Source: Paenibacillus ihumii (GTDB lineage Bacteria; Bacillota; Bacilli; Paenibacillales; Paenibacillaceae). Taken from it: DNA of 64,000 bases. The stretch is taken from positions 310,001 to 374,000 of the forward strand of contig NZ_LN884298.1 in assembly GCF_001403875.1 (NCBI RefSeq). The letters run 5' to 3'. Numbering within the stretch: position 1 is the stretch's first letter; each line of letters begins with the position of its first letter. The notes beneath the pieces are model-generated. The model searched no databases. It had not been told where the DNA came from and saw only the letters and a list, made by a program, of their open reading frames with translations. This document shows, one piece after another, positions 34,774 to 43,915 of this stretch. A program made the position numbers and the translations under genes.

Positions 34774-34897
34774 AAGGTTCTTGCCCCCACTTTCTTTGGT
34801 TAGTATGTCTATGAGACTTATTCTAAAGAAATGGACTCGCGATAAAAATGTAGATAAGTGACGACTTGAGGGTAAAAAAGTGTAATCCTCCAACTGT

Positions 34898-36544
34898 TCA
34901 CTTTTTTTCCCCTTCCGCCTTGGCACGATATTCCGAGGGCGACACACCATAATAGTTGCGAAATGCCTTGCTGAAATAGTTCTTGTCCTTATAGCCCAGC
35001 ATTTCCGAAATATCCTGGATTTTTAAAGAGGAGTCGTCAAGCAGCACGCAGGCCTTATCCATTCTTACCTTCTGCATATACTCGTGGATCCCGAACCCGA
35101 ACTGCTGTTTGAACAGCTTCATTAAGTATTCCCTGCTCAAGAAGTATTTTTCGGTGAACATGGAAATTTTGATGTCCTCGAAATAATGCTGATCGATATA
35201 ATCCTTGATATCCTCGATATGGAACGGCCGGTTAACGGCCATCGACTGCCGGATCTGCTCGCTGTAATATTCCAGGATGCGATAGAGCAATTGCTCGTAC
35301 TCATCCGTCGTGCTGAAATCTCCGGATATTCCGGCTGCAGCCAGCGAGCTGCGCGAGCCTGACGCGGGCAGCTTGTCCGAAGGAACGCCTAGATCCAGCG
35401 CCATGTCATTGAACAAGACGATAATATCGCGGATCATCCGCTCCGCCTCTCCGATCGTGAAGCTGTCCGCCTCTTTGATTTTCTGTACAAATTCCCCGAA
35501 GACCACCTTCGCATGATGCATGTTCCCGGACTCGAGACCGCCCCGCAGAATCGGCATTCGGCTCGTAAAGGAGAGAACCTCCGATGTGCCCGCCTTCCCC
35601 CGGACACCGAACGCAGTCGCTCCCTTCAGCTTGTGCAGATCGACCGCCAGAAGCGATGAGCGCGCCTCTTCATAGGAGTCGGCCAATCGCGAGACCTCGT
35701 CATAGACTTGCCCCATCCCAGCAGCCGATACGATGCCGAATAAGTCGCTTAGCGTATGGCCGATCTTCTTCATCAAATAATCCGCCCGAAACGCGTGATC
35801 CTCCGGGTAACCGCCCTGCATCGTGAAGATCGCGATGATCTCCCCGTCCTCCTTCGGATTGGGGAAGCTGAAGCATACAACGTCCTCCATGACAGCTTCG
35901 TTGATCACATTCGCCACGGCAAAATAGAGCAGCTCCGTGTCCCGGTTGAAGCGCTGGTCGCAGATTTTCTGCATATTCAATAGCTTTAATACGAGCGTAC
36001 CGAATCGGTTATCTTCTTTGTCAGCACCGATAAGCGGAAGAAAGGCCTGATTGCTCTGCTTCTTGAACCCGCGTTCAATGATGGACAAGTAGATTTTCTC
36101 CTTCAGCTTGGGCAGGGACATGTTGAATGCAATATTTCTCGTAATCAGCTCGCTGTGGGTCTGGCGCCTTGCTTCGAGCAAATCAACAGCCTTCCGCAAG
36201 GCCTGATTAAGATCCTGCCGATTGATCGGCTTCAGCAAATAGTCAACGACCTTGGAATGGATCGCCTGCCTGGTGAACTCGAAGTCGTTATAGCCGCTGA
36301 TCACGATCGTCAGCAGCTCAGGATATTCCTGCTCCACAACACGCAGGAACTCCACCCCGTTCATCTCCGGCATCTTCATATCGACCATCACGAGATCGGG
36401 GCGGTGCTCCTTCAGCATCTCCAGGCCCGTCACGCCGTTCGTGGCCTCCCATACTTCATCAACCTGCAGCCCATCCCAGTCGCCCAATATTTTAATGGCT
36501 TCGCGCAGCGGCTCTTCGTCGTCTATGATCAGCACTTTATACAT
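34898..36544 (-). CDS. Response regulator with AraC-type DNA-binding domain (YesN-like, long form)
   Basis: A 548-residue regulator. The receiver domain (1-122) has IIDDE and phospho-acceptor Asp55 (LVMVDMKMPE). A ~300-residue middle region without recognised motifs links to a C-terminal AraC/XylS domain (about 440-540; SREYLMKLFKQQFGFGIHEYM and LGYKDKNYFSKAFRNYYGVSP). Its ATG overlaps the kinase gene's 3' end by 8 bp, with GGGGAGG inside the kinase gene. It should control the flanking transporter genes on both strands. Confidence 0.93.
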   Translation of the reverse strand: MYKVLIIDDEEPLREAIKILGDWDGLQVDEVWEATNGVTGLEMLKEHRPDLVMVDMKMPEMNGVEFLRVVEQEYPELLTIVISGYNDFEFTRQAIHSKVVDYLLKPINRQDLNQALRKAVDLLEARRQTHSELITRNIAFNMSLPKLKEKIYLSIIERGFKKQSNQAFLPLIGADKEDNRFGTLVLKLLNMQKICDQRFNRDTELLYFAVANVINEAVMEDVVCFSFPNPKEDGEIIAIFTMQGGYPEDHAFRADYLMKKIGHTLSDLFGIVSAAGMGQVYDEVSRLADSYEEARSSLLAVDLHKLKGATAFGVRGKAGTSEVLSFTSRMPILRGGLESGNMHHAKVVFGEFVQKIKEADSFTIGEAERMIRDIIVLFNDMALDLGVPSDKLPASGSRSSLAAAGISGDFSTTDEYEQLLYRILEYYSEQIRQSMAVNRPFHIEDIKDYIDQHYFEDIKISMFTEKYFLSREYLMKLFKQQFGFGIHEYMQKVRMDKACVLLDDSSLKIQDISEMLGYKDKNYFSKAFRNYYGVSPSEYRAKAEGEKK

Positions 36545-38360
36545 GTTCTGCGCCTCCCCGCGGTATTCTCATCGTCATTTGCGTCCCCGCTTCATCACTT
36601 TGTATGGTAAGGCCTGATTGATCGCCATACAGCAGCTTCAGACGGGTATTCAAATTTTTCAATCCAATATTCTCCCCTTCTTGCTCCTCCCATTCCACTT
36701 CGAACGTATGCAGAATCTGCTCCAGCCTGTCCGGCGGGATGCCCGGGCCATTGTCATAAACCGATATGATAGCATGTTTCTCGCTCATGGTGGCCCGAAC
36801 GACGATCGTCACCGGCGTCGACACCTTCTCCACCGCATGCTTGATGGAATTCTCCACCAGGGATTGAATGGACAGCTTCGGAATTTGCAGCTCCATCAGA
36901 GACTCGTCCCAATCGATCTCCACCTGAAGCCGGCTTCCGAATCTAGCGCTTTGCAGCGCCAAATATCTCTCGATATGCCTCAGCTCCTCCCTAGCGTATA
37001 CGATATCTTTGCCGCTTATGCAGTACCGCAGCGTCAGCGCAAGGGCATCCACCATATCCGCCACATCATCGTTGCCGCTCTTCAAAGCCTTGGTAGATAT
37101 CGCCTGCAGCGCATTATAAAGAAAATGAGGGTTGATCTCCGCCTCCAGCGCCTTCAGGATCGCATTCTTCTCCACCAGCTTCATGCGGTAGCGTTCATTG
37201 ATCAGATCATTCGTGCGCCGCACCATCTGATTGAAATGCATTGTAAGATAAGCAATCTCATCTCTGCCCTGCACCGGGGCTTCCGCATCGAATGTCCCTT
37301 CGCTGAACCGCCGCATATGGCGCGACAGGCGATTCAGCGGCTTCGTAATGGCATTCGAGGTTAAGGTGACGAGAATGACCGATATGATCAGAAAAATCAA
37401 ACCGATCAAATAGCTCAAATTCCGCGCTTTGGTAGCCGCTTCATAAATGTTGCTGTAAGGGATGGGCTTGATCAGCTTCCAGCCCTCCTCCTGCCCTACG
37501 TCGTACACGACAAGATAGCGCTTGTCCTCATTGGACCAGGTAACAGGGCTTCCCGAACCATCATGGATATTCTGGAGCCAGTCCGCCGAGCTGATCGCCT
37601 CATAGATCTCCAGGTCATCCATATGAAAAGGGACATTATTCGGATCAAGGAACATCAGATGCTCCCCATTCTCGAACGGAATATCACTCATGATGCTGTC
37701 CTTCACCTCTGGCTTCAAATAAAACGACAGCACAGCACGCGGCTCCCGTGAAGCAATTGAGCGCAGCACGCGGTGATAGCCCATGAATTCCGGCTCGGTA
37801 ATCATCGGATAGCCGCTTGCCGTATCCGGCAGGACAAAGGATTGGAAGGAGCGGTTCCTCGGGCTGTCCATCGCCTCCTGGTACCACGGCTGCTCATCGA
37901 TTCCGCTCTGATAGCCGACCCTGGTGGTGATGTTGTAAGCCTCCCGGCTGATCGAATAATATTTCTCCTGATCGATCAAATACAAATAAATGCTCTCCAG
38001 ATCTTTGCGACTGTAGAACATATCTCTCAAATAATCTTCAAGATACATCCTGGCGGCGTAATCGCTCCCCTCCTGCATAACCGCCCGAATAATCTCGTCA
38101 TATTTATTATGCGGCAGCGAGAATTGCTCGATCCCATCCAAATAGTCCTCCAGCTTCTGATTAACGAGCATCAGATTATTTGTCGTGCTGGCGATGCTGT
38201 TGCTGACCGATTCCTTCTGGAGCATATGGTAGGAAATGACCGTAAGCGACCCCACGATAAGAATAATAATCGACGTAAAAAGCAAATTAAGCTTATTGAC
38301 CAGTCTGCGCGACATTCGCTCAATAAGCGATTTTATAGCAGCTATTAACCTTTTGATCAT
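36537..38360 (-). CDS. Sensor histidine kinase (YesM-like)
   Basis: A 607-residue membrane kinase: an N-terminal helix (about 25-45), an extracytoplasmic dCACHE-like sensor (about 50-310), a second helix (about 315-335), HAMP (about 335-385), the His_kinase domain with His412 (INPHFLYNALQAI) and HATPase_c with VENSIKHAVEK and YDNGPGIP. GGGGAAGGA precedes the ATG. It is divergent from the MalF-type permease gene (181-bp intergenic region) and coupled to the response regulator. Confidence 0.93.
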   Translation of the reverse strand: MIKRLIAAIKSLIERMSRRLVNKLNLLFTSIIILIVGSLTVISYHMLQKESVSNSIASTTNNLMLVNQKLEDYLDGIEQFSLPHNKYDEIIRAVMQEGSDYAARMYLEDYLRDMFYSRKDLESIYLYLIDQEKYYSISREAYNITTRVGYQSGIDEQPWYQEAMDSPRNRSFQSFVLPDTASGYPMITEPEFMGYHRVLRSIASREPRAVLSFYLKPEVKDSIMSDIPFENGEHLMFLDPNNVPFHMDDLEIYEAISSADWLQNIHDGSGSPVTWSNEDKRYLVVYDVGQEEGWKLIKPIPYSNIYEAATKARNLSYLIGLIFLIISVILVTLTSNAITKPLNRLSRHMRRFSEGTFDAEAPVQGRDEIAYLTMHFNQMVRRTNDLINERYRMKLVEKNAILKALEAEINPHFLYNALQAISTKALKSGNDDVADMVDALALTLRYCISGKDIVYAREELRHIERYLALQSARFGSRLQVEIDWDESLMELQIPKLSIQSLVENSIKHAVEKVSTPVTIVVRATMSEKHAIISVYDNGPGIPPDRLEQILHTFEVEWEEQEGENIGLKNLNTRLKLLYGDQSGLTIQSDEAGTQMTMRIPRGGAEHV

Positions 38361-38541
38361 CGCTGTCCTTCCCCCTGCACAGTGCTACATACAGATTACC
38401 TTTTTACCCTTAACTGTTTTCTTATGTCCATTTAGGCGCATTTCAGCCTGAATTATAATTATTATAGCCGAAAACGACAGAGTGTATAGAAATGGCTGCT
38501 CTCTTGTCTTTAGAAAATACGTTGCGAAAAAGAGGTGCGAT

Positions 38542-39429
38542 ATGTTCAAACTGGGGAGAAAATGGGCTGAAAGATTGGAATTTGGCGCTTTCACACTGCC
38601 TGTACTAATCAGCATAATAGCCGTATTCTATTATCCGTTTATGATGACGATTCGCTATTCCTTAACCAAGTGGAACGGGATATCCAAGAACCCTAAATTC
38701 GTAGGTCTGGACAACTTCAAGCAGATCTTCAGCGGGGATGCCAACTTCATGAATGCAAGCTGGTTCACCATCAAGTACGCGATATTGTACATCGTGCTCG
38801 TGAACGTGCTGGCGATTCTGCTGGCGCTTGTCCTGGATATGAAGATGAAGTCCACGACCTGGCTTAGAGCCGCTTTCTTCATTCCCTACATTCTTAGCTT
38901 AGTCATTGTTGGTTTCATTTGGAAATTTATCTTCATGCAAGGCTTCGAGTCGCTCGGAGCAAGCACAGGCTGGGGCATATTCAAGCTTAGCTGGCTCGGG
39001 GAACCGAATCTAGCCTTCATATCCGTCCTGCTTGTCTCGATTTGGCAGTCGGTCGGGTTCTATCTCGTCATTTACATCGCCGGCCTGCAATCAGTACCGG
39101 ACGATATGAAGGAAGCAGCAACGGTAGACGGAGCTGGCCCTGTTCGCCGGTTCTTCAGCATTACACTGCCTTTGCTGGCGCCTTCCATCACGATCTCCGT
39201 GTTTATGGCGCTGACGAACTCCATCAAAGTATTCGACGTCATCCTGTCCCTTACGGGCGGCGGACCTGGCGGTACGACCTACAGCGTCGCTTATGACATA
39301 TACCGGGATACGTTCCAGAACAACCTGTACGGATATGGTACAGCCAAAGCGCTCATTCTGTTCGTTGCCGTGCTGATCATTACCGTGATTCAATTGACGA
39401 TCTTCAAACGCAGGGAGGTTGAGGCATAA
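38542..39429 (+). CDS. Sugar ABC transporter permease, MalF type (CUT1)
   Basis: A 295-residue, six-helix permease with the EAA loop DDMKEAATVDGAGPVRRFFSITLPLLAPS. The ATG at 38542 is chosen because AAAGAGGTG lies just upstream; the longer frame to 38482 is unsupported. Its stop overlaps the start of the MalG-type gene (TAATG). It is transcribed divergently from the kinase gene. No ATPase gene is present, so a shared CUT1 ATPase elsewhere is expected. Confidence 0.92.
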   Translation: MFKLGRKWAERLEFGAFTLPVLISIIAVFYYPFMMTIRYSLTKWNGISKNPKFVGLDNFKQIFSGDANFMNASWFTIKYAILYIVLVNVLAILLALVLDMKMKSTTWLRAAFFIPYILSLVIVGFIWKFIFMQGFESLGASTGWGIFKLSWLGEPNLAFISVLLVSIWQSVGFYLVIYIAGLQSVPDDMKEAATVDGAGPVRRFFSITLPLLAPSITISVFMALTNSIKVFDVILSLTGGGPGGTTYSVAYDIYRDTFQNNLYGYGTAKALILFVAVLIITVIQLTIFKRREVEA

Positions 39430-40259
39430 TGAAGAGCAAGAAGGCAGGCCGCATTATCTTTGAAATATTCATGGTCATTCTCTCGCTGCTGTTCTTGTAT
39501 CCGTTGTTCTTGACCATCATCAACTCTTTGAAGAGCTTCTCCGAGGTTATGACAGACGTGATCGCTCTTCCAAAAAGTTTGGCCTTCGAGAACTACAGCT
39601 ACGTGTGGAAATACATTAACTACCCGAGATTGTTCCTGAACAATACCGTTATTACCGTGCTTGGCCTGGCCGGGATCATCCTGATTTCCTCCATCGCGGC
39701 ATACAAGCTGGCGAGAACGAAATCCAAGGCAAGCAACCTGATTTATTTCATTTGTATCATGCCGATGCTGATCCCGTTCCAATCGATCATGCTGTCCGTG
39801 CTGCAAATGGCGAAGGACTTCCATCTTTCTGACAGCACCTGGGGCCTTGGCATCCTGTATTGGGGCTTTGGCGCACCGCTGGCCATGTTCATTTACCACG
39901 GCTTCGTGAAGGGAATTCCCAATGAGATCGACGAGAGCGCGACGATCGACGGCGCTTCCGGCTTCAGACTGTTCTTCCGGGTCATCTTCCCGCTGCTGAA
40001 ATCCGTAACGACAACGATCATTATTATTGACGTCATGTGGATCTGGAACGACTTCCTGCTCCCGCTCCTGATGGTCAACGGCTCTCCGAGCACGAAGACC
40101 TTGACGCTGGCTGCCTACACCTTCGTCGGGCAGTACACCTCGGACTGGCAGTATGCCATGACGGCGATGGTTATGGCCGTTCTGCCATCCATCATCGTGT
40201 TCATGTTCCTGCAGAAGCATATCGTTAAGGGCGTTGTTGCCGGGGCGGTAAAAGGGTAG
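39429..40259 (+). CDS. Sugar ABC transporter permease, MalG type (CUT1)
   Basis: A 276-residue, six-helix permease with the EAA loop NEIDESATIDGASGFRLFFRVIFPLLKS and the typical C-terminus QKHIVKGVVAGAVKG. It overlaps the MalF-type gene by one base, which ensures equal synthesis. A strong terminator follows. Together they form the channel of the system whose binding protein is at 33457. Confidence 0.93.
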   Translation: MKSKKAGRIIFEIFMVILSLLFLYPLFLTIINSLKSFSEVMTDVIALPKSLAFENYSYVWKYINYPRLFLNNTVITVLGLAGIILISSIAAYKLARTKSKASNLIYFICIMPMLIPFQSIMLSVLQMAKDFHLSDSTWGLGILYWGFGAPLAMFIYHGFVKGIPNEIDESATIDGASGFRLFFRVIFPLLKSVTTTIIIIDVMWIWNDFLLPLLMVNGSPSTKTLTLAAYTFVGQYTSDWQYAMTAMVMAVLPSIIVFMFLQKHIVKGVVAGAVKG

Positions 40260-40295
40260 GCTTTCAACAATCGAATCCTTTACGGTGCAATCCAG

Positions 40296-40340
40296 CGCCG
40301 GGTCTGCGGTTAATCCGCGTCCCGGCGTTTTATTATTTTT
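40296..40340 (+). terminator. Terminator after the second permease pair
   Basis: CGCCGGG and GCGG arms pair with CCGC and CCCGGCG, followed by a T-rich tail (TTTTATTATTTTT). It ends the permease transcript and marks the left boundary of the AT-rich receptor/peptide cassette. Confidence 0.88.
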
Positions 40341-40446
40341 GGAGAAGCCTCTGAAACTGGCTTTTCTTTTTTCTAATCTTAGTTCATATTCTTTTGGATT
40401 CCTCAAGCTTAAGCAATTCTCAAAAATTAGGAAAATTATTTAATTT

Positions 40447-40456
40447 ATGTTAACAT
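40447..40456. promoter_or_regulatory. Short palindrome upstream of the receptor gene
   Basis: ATGTTAACAT is a perfect 10-bp palindrome 43 bases before the receptor start, inside a very AT-rich promoter region. It could be part of a regulator site. Its length makes chance occurrence quite possible. Confidence 0.3.
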
Positions 40457-40499
40457 GAAATAAAAACATATAAATGTAAATAAAGGAGAGTATTGCAAA

Positions 40500-41365
40500 A
40501 TGGAGGGAAGCAATTGCATAAATCATATCGATATTAATACTTTTGATTTTGACGTTACAGTTAAAATGATAAAAGTGGCTTACTCACTTGACTTGCTAGA
40601 CTATCTCAACGACTACTCAGACTCTTTATTTGAACGATCTAAACACATTATAAAAAATGACAAGAAAGGATATATGTGTTATAATTACTCCAATAAACCT
40701 TTAATTTATTACTATGGTTACTCTTTAATAATGAAAGGAACTGCTTTCAAAAAGTCTAAAAATTTCATAGCGTCTAGGAATGTAATTAGTATGTACGCTG
40801 ATTTGAGCTGGTTCCCTGGTATGAATGAAAAAACGCGAGATTATGTTGAAAGATTTGCTTTTTTTGCGAAAGCAAATATTCTTGAGCTCGAGCTTCTATC
40901 GGGAAACCAAGAAGTCATGGATGATTATTTGTTTTTTTAGAAAACAACCCCTCAGAATACCTCACTGGAATTTCTTCTATCTTAGAAGCGGCAACGACTC
41001 ACGGTTTTGATATTGAACATGTGTTAGCTAAAATGCCGGAAGACCCGATTGAACACTTCAAGTTATATAACAACCCAGATTCCGTTGATAACACTTATTT
41101 CTGTTCTTTCCTTAATCAACTAGTACTATATTATATGAGTCGTGCCCAACATAGATCGGCAGTAGATCATACTTTAAGGTTGTTAAGGCTAGTAGATAGT
41201 ATTGACAACATACGGTGGTATAAAAGGGCAATTGGTTTATTTGAGGTTTTAAAGGATTTTGCTTCTTATGGTCAGCTCGAAGAGTATCGAAATATTATTC
41301 TAAAAGGAGTTGTCCCGGATGAAAAAAATGTTGATCGGAATGTTTGCAAGTTTATTGATCTTTAG
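40500..41365 (+). pseudogene. Pheromone-receptor-like helical (TPR-type) protein with a 1-nt frameshift in a poly-T run
   Basis: The frame from ATG 40500 (AAAGGAG 11 bases upstream) gives 146 residues and stops at TAG 40938, directly after seven T. One extra T, or a -1 slip, continues without a gap as LFFLENNPSEYLTGISSILEA and on to 41365, giving a 288-residue all-helical protein. Blocks such as MYADLSWFPGMNEKTRDYVERF, then FFAKANILELELLSGNQEVM, resemble the TPR domains of RRNPP receptors (AimR, Alo-type receptors of Paenibacillus). No N-terminal HTH is visible. A 42-residue exported-peptide gene overlaps its 3' end. The AT-rich DNA differs from its neighbours and suggests transfer. It may be a pseudogene, a phase-variable gene, or translated by slippage. 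Confidence 0.65.
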
Positions 41366-41447
41366 TGTCTTTATTTCAATTCCTCCAAAAGCGGATACAT
41401 TATTTGCTCCATTAAGTTACCACGGAGAGAATTTCACTAGGCCATAA
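41319..41447 (+). CDS. Putative secreted signalling pro-peptide (42 aa)
   Basis: AAAAGGAG lies nine bases before an ATG. The frame encodes MKKMLIGMFASLLIFSVFIS followed by a 22-residue tail ending HGENFTRP. The start has two lysines and a hydrophobic core of about 17 residues, a typical export signal. The short polar tail is where RRNPP pheromones (Phr, NprX, AimP, AloP) carry the mature peptide. The gene overlaps the last 47 bases of the receptor-like gene in another frame, the usual receptor-then-peptide layout. A terminator follows directly. The mature peptide cannot be fixed from sequence; the C-terminal 5-8 residues are the likeliest. Confidence 0.7.
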   Translation: MKKMLIGMFASLLIFSVFISIPPKADTLFAPLSYHGENFTRP

Positions 41448-41470
41448 TTAAAAAATCAGAGCAGCATAAC

Positions 41471-41513
41471 ATGCCAGCCTGTTTGTTTTCCACAACAACA
41501 GGCTGGCATTTTT
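41471..41513. terminator. Terminator after the receptor/peptide cassette
   Basis: ATGCCAGCCTGTT and its complement form a perfect 13-bp stem with a 13-base loop and a T5 tail on the plus strand. It ends the AT-rich cassette; the DNA then returns to the GC level of the surroundings. Confidence 0.88.
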
Positions 41514-41641
41514 ATATGCTCATCTTCACATAATATTATGTAATCTGCAGTGACTCTTCCCCGCTGATTCGCTTTCATGGCTGCAGCCGGTTTGATACAA
41601 TCGTTACAGAAGAAGATTCTAATACAGAGAGGCGGTTTCCT

Positions 41642-42880
41642 GTGAGAGACGAAATCATTAAACGATTTACCTCCTATGTCCGAATCGATACGCAATCCAA
41701 TGAAGAAAACGAAATTTGCCCGTCTACTCCCGGACAACTCACTTTGGCCAGACAGCTCGTTCAAGAGCTGCAGGAGATCGGCATGGAGGATGTCAGCATG
41801 GACGACAATGGCTATGTCATGGCCACGCTGCCAGGCAACACGGTCAAGGACGTGCCGGTCATCGGTTTCCTCGCCCATCTGGATACGGCTACTGACTTCT
41901 CGGGAACCAACGTGCAGCCGCAGATCGTAGAGAATTACGACGGCGGGGACATTGTTCTAAATGAAGCGGGAAATATCGTATTGTCCCCCAAGGATTTCCC
42001 GGAGCTGCATAAATACCAAGGCCATACGCTTATAACGACGGATGGCACCACCCTGCTCGGTGCCGACGATAAAGCGGGTATAGCCGAAATTATGACCGCG
42101 ATGGCCTATCTGATCAGGCACCCCGAAATCAAGCACGGAACCATTCGGGTGGCCTTTACGCCTGATGAGGAGATCGGGAGAGGGCCGGAGCGCTTCGACG
42201 TAGCAGCCTTCGGCGCCGATTTTGCCTATACGGTGGATGGCGGGCCTTTGGGCGAGCTGGAGTACGAGAGCTTCAATGCCGCTGCGGCCAAGATTACTTG
42301 CAGAGGAGTCAACGTGCACCCGGGGACGGCCAAGGGAAAAATGATCAACTCGGCTAAAATCGCCATGGAGTTTCACGCCCAGCTTCCGGCCGGAGAGGCG
42401 CCTGAGCATACCGAGGGCTACGAGGGCTTCTACCATCTCTCCTCCATCGAGGGAGATGTAGAGCAGACCCGCCTGCAGTACCTCATTCGTGATTTTGACC
42501 GCCAGCAATTTGAAGCCCGCAAGGCCAGGATGGAGAACATCGCCGATGAGCTGAGAGCAAAATATGGCCATGACAGGCTTGTCCTCGATATCCGTGATCA
42601 ATACTATAATATGCGCGAGAAAATCGAGCCGGTTATGGACATCGTGAATGTCGCCGCCGAGGTCATGAGAGGTCTTGGCATCGAGCCGATTATGACCCCG
42701 ATCCGGGGCGGCACCGACGGCTCCCAGTTATCCTATATGGGATTACCGACGCCAAACCTGTTCACAGGGGGCGAGAATTATCATGGCAGATTCGAATACA
42801 TTTCACTCGATAACATGGTTAAAGCCACCGAGGTCATCATCGGAATAATCCGGCGGTTTGAGGAGCGGGCGCAGTCATAA
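41642..42880 (+). CDS. pepT: Peptidase T (tripeptide aminopeptidase)
   Basis: A 412-residue zinc-dependent M20B peptidase that removes the N-terminal residue from tripeptides in the cytoplasm. The metal ligands and catalytic residues are visible: His79 and Asp81 (AHLDTA), bridging Asp142 (LGADDKAG), Glu176-Glu177 (TPDEEIGRG), Asp199 (YTVDGGPLG) and a late His in [10 protein letters not shown]. The length and motifs match PepT well. The start is GTG at 41642 with an AGAGAGGCGG-type RBS. It is monocistronic. Confidence 0.93.
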   Translation: MRDEIIKRFTSYVRIDTQSNEENEICPSTPGQLTLARQLVQELQEIGMEDVSMDDNGYVMATLPGNTVKDVPVIGFLAHLDTATDFSGTNVQPQIVENYDGGDIVLNEAGNIVLSPKDFPELHKYQGHTLITTDGTTLLGADDKAGIAEIMTAMAYLIRHPEIKHGTIRVAFTPDEEIGRGPERFDVAAFGADFAYTVDGGPLGELEYESFNAAAAKITCRGVNVHPGTAKGKMINSAKIAMEFHAQLPAGEAPEHTEGYEGFYHLSSIEGDVEQTRLQYLIRDFDRQQFEARKARMENIADELRAKYGHDRLVLDIRDQYYNMREKIEPVMDIVNVAAEVMRGLGIEPIMTPIRGGTDGSQLSYMGLPTPNLFTGGENYHGRFEYISLDNMVKATEVIIGIIRRFEERAQS

Positions 42881-42908
42881 GCGGACTGCGTCTTGCTCTT
42901 CTTTTTGT
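42869..42908 (+). terminator. Weak terminator after pepT
   Basis: CGCAGTC and GACTGCG flank ATAAGCG, overlapping the pepT stop codon, and are followed by a pyrimidine-rich tail with CTTTTTG. It is shorter and less clean than other terminators in the window. Confidence 0.5.
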
Positions 42909-42912
42909 TTAG

Positions 42913-42952
42913 ACAAAAAAATCTACCTCCCATGTTACTGAGGGCGGTAGAT
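42913..42952 (-). terminator. Terminator after the nucleoside-transport operon
   Basis: On the minus strand ATCTACC and CCC arms pair with GGG and GGTAGAT, followed by seven T (42914-42920). It lies 20 bases after the stop of the nupQ-like gene. Confidence 0.85.
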
Positions 42953-42971
42953 ATCTAATGCAGAGATCCGG

Positions 42972-43913
42972 TTATCGGCTTCCCTTAATATATGGTTCCC
43001 CTGCGGCCTTAGGCCCCTCTGCTTTGCCGACGAAGCCGGCCAGGACGATAATCGTGAGCACATATGGCAGCATTTGAATGAATGCAGTAGGTATATAAGC
43101 AGAGAATCCGAGCACTTGTGCCGAACTATTCAGTGCCTGCACACAACCGAAGAAGAGGGATGCGCCCAGCACGCCGAAAGGATTCCATTTTCCGAAAATG
43201 ACCGCAGCGAGGGCGATATAACCCTGTCCCGAAATCGTGCTATAGGAGAAGTTACTGGTTGTCGTTAGAGTAATGATCGCGCCGCCTAAACCTGCTAGTG
43301 CCCCACTAATCAGCACGCCTGTATAGCGCATTCTTCCAACGTGCACCCCCATTGTATCCGCTGCAGCCGGATGCTCGCCAACGGCACGCAGCCGTAAGCC
43401 GAAGGAGGTCTTAAATAGAAGATACCCGCACAATATAACGACTAGGACCGCCAGATAAGAGGTGGGGTACGTCTTGAAGAGCATCGGCCCGAGATAAGGA
43501 ATTTCGCTTAACCAGAGAATATCCCATTTGGGGATTAGTGTCTTGAGCGTTGTTGTCTGTGCCGACCCGTTAAACAGCTGCTTCGTTAAATAGATGGACA
43601 AGCCCAGCGCCAGGAAATTAATGGCCATCCCATTGACGACCTGATGGGCACGAAAGGTTACGGATGCGACAGCATGCAGAATAGATAACAGGACACCTGC
43701 CAGTGCGCCTGCAGCCAGCCCGAGCAGCGGAGAATCCGTCCATAAGGTGACGACAGCGCTTGCAAAAGCACCAATGATCATTAATCCCTCGAGGCCGATA
43801 TTGACGACACCCGATTTCTCAGAGAAAACCCCGCCAAGTGCTGCAAAGATTAAAGGGGTTGCATATATAACGCCATTATGGATGATCGTTGTGAGAATGC
43901 TTAGTAATTCCAT
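42972..43913 (-). CDS. nupQ: Nucleoside ABC transporter permease (NupQ-like)
   Basis: A 313-residue permease with about eight to nine helices, of the BPD_transp_2 family. GGVFSEKSGVVNIGLEGLMIIGAF near the N-terminus and GLRLRAVGEHPAAADTMGV (ATPase-contact loop) are diagnostic of nucleoside/BMP-type transporters. It follows the other permease by two bases, with AAAGGGAGG upstream. It is the last gene of the psuG-psuK-nupNOPQ transcript. The symbol follows Bacillus guanosine transporter naming; the substrate here may be pseudouridine. Confidence 0.88.
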   Translation of the reverse strand: MELLSILTTIIHNGVIYATPLIFAALGGVFSEKSGVVNIGLEGLMIIGAFASAVVTLWTDSPLLGLAAGALAGVLLSILHAVASVTFRAHQVVNGMAINFLALGLSIYLTKQLFNGSAQTTTLKTLIPKWDILWLSEIPYLGPMLFKTYPTSYLAVLVVILCGYLLFKTSFGLRLRAVGEHPAAADTMGVHVGRMRYTGVLISGALAGLGGAIITLTTTSNFSYSTISGQGYIALAAVIFGKWNPFGVLGASLFFGCVQALNSSAQVLGFSAYIPTAFIQMLPYVLTIIVLAGFVGKAEGPKAAGEPYIKGSR

Positions 43914-43915
43914 GT

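Noticed and set aside
39390..40406. Long minus-strand open frame (338 codons) opposite the MalG-type permease
   Set aside because: It is antisense to a clear permease gene, runs across the following terminator and lacks any family pattern.
41021..41365. Independent 114-codon gene starting at 41021
   Set aside because: Reading upstream in the same frame continues the receptor homology back to the poly-T run, so it is the second half of a frameshifted gene rather than a separate one.
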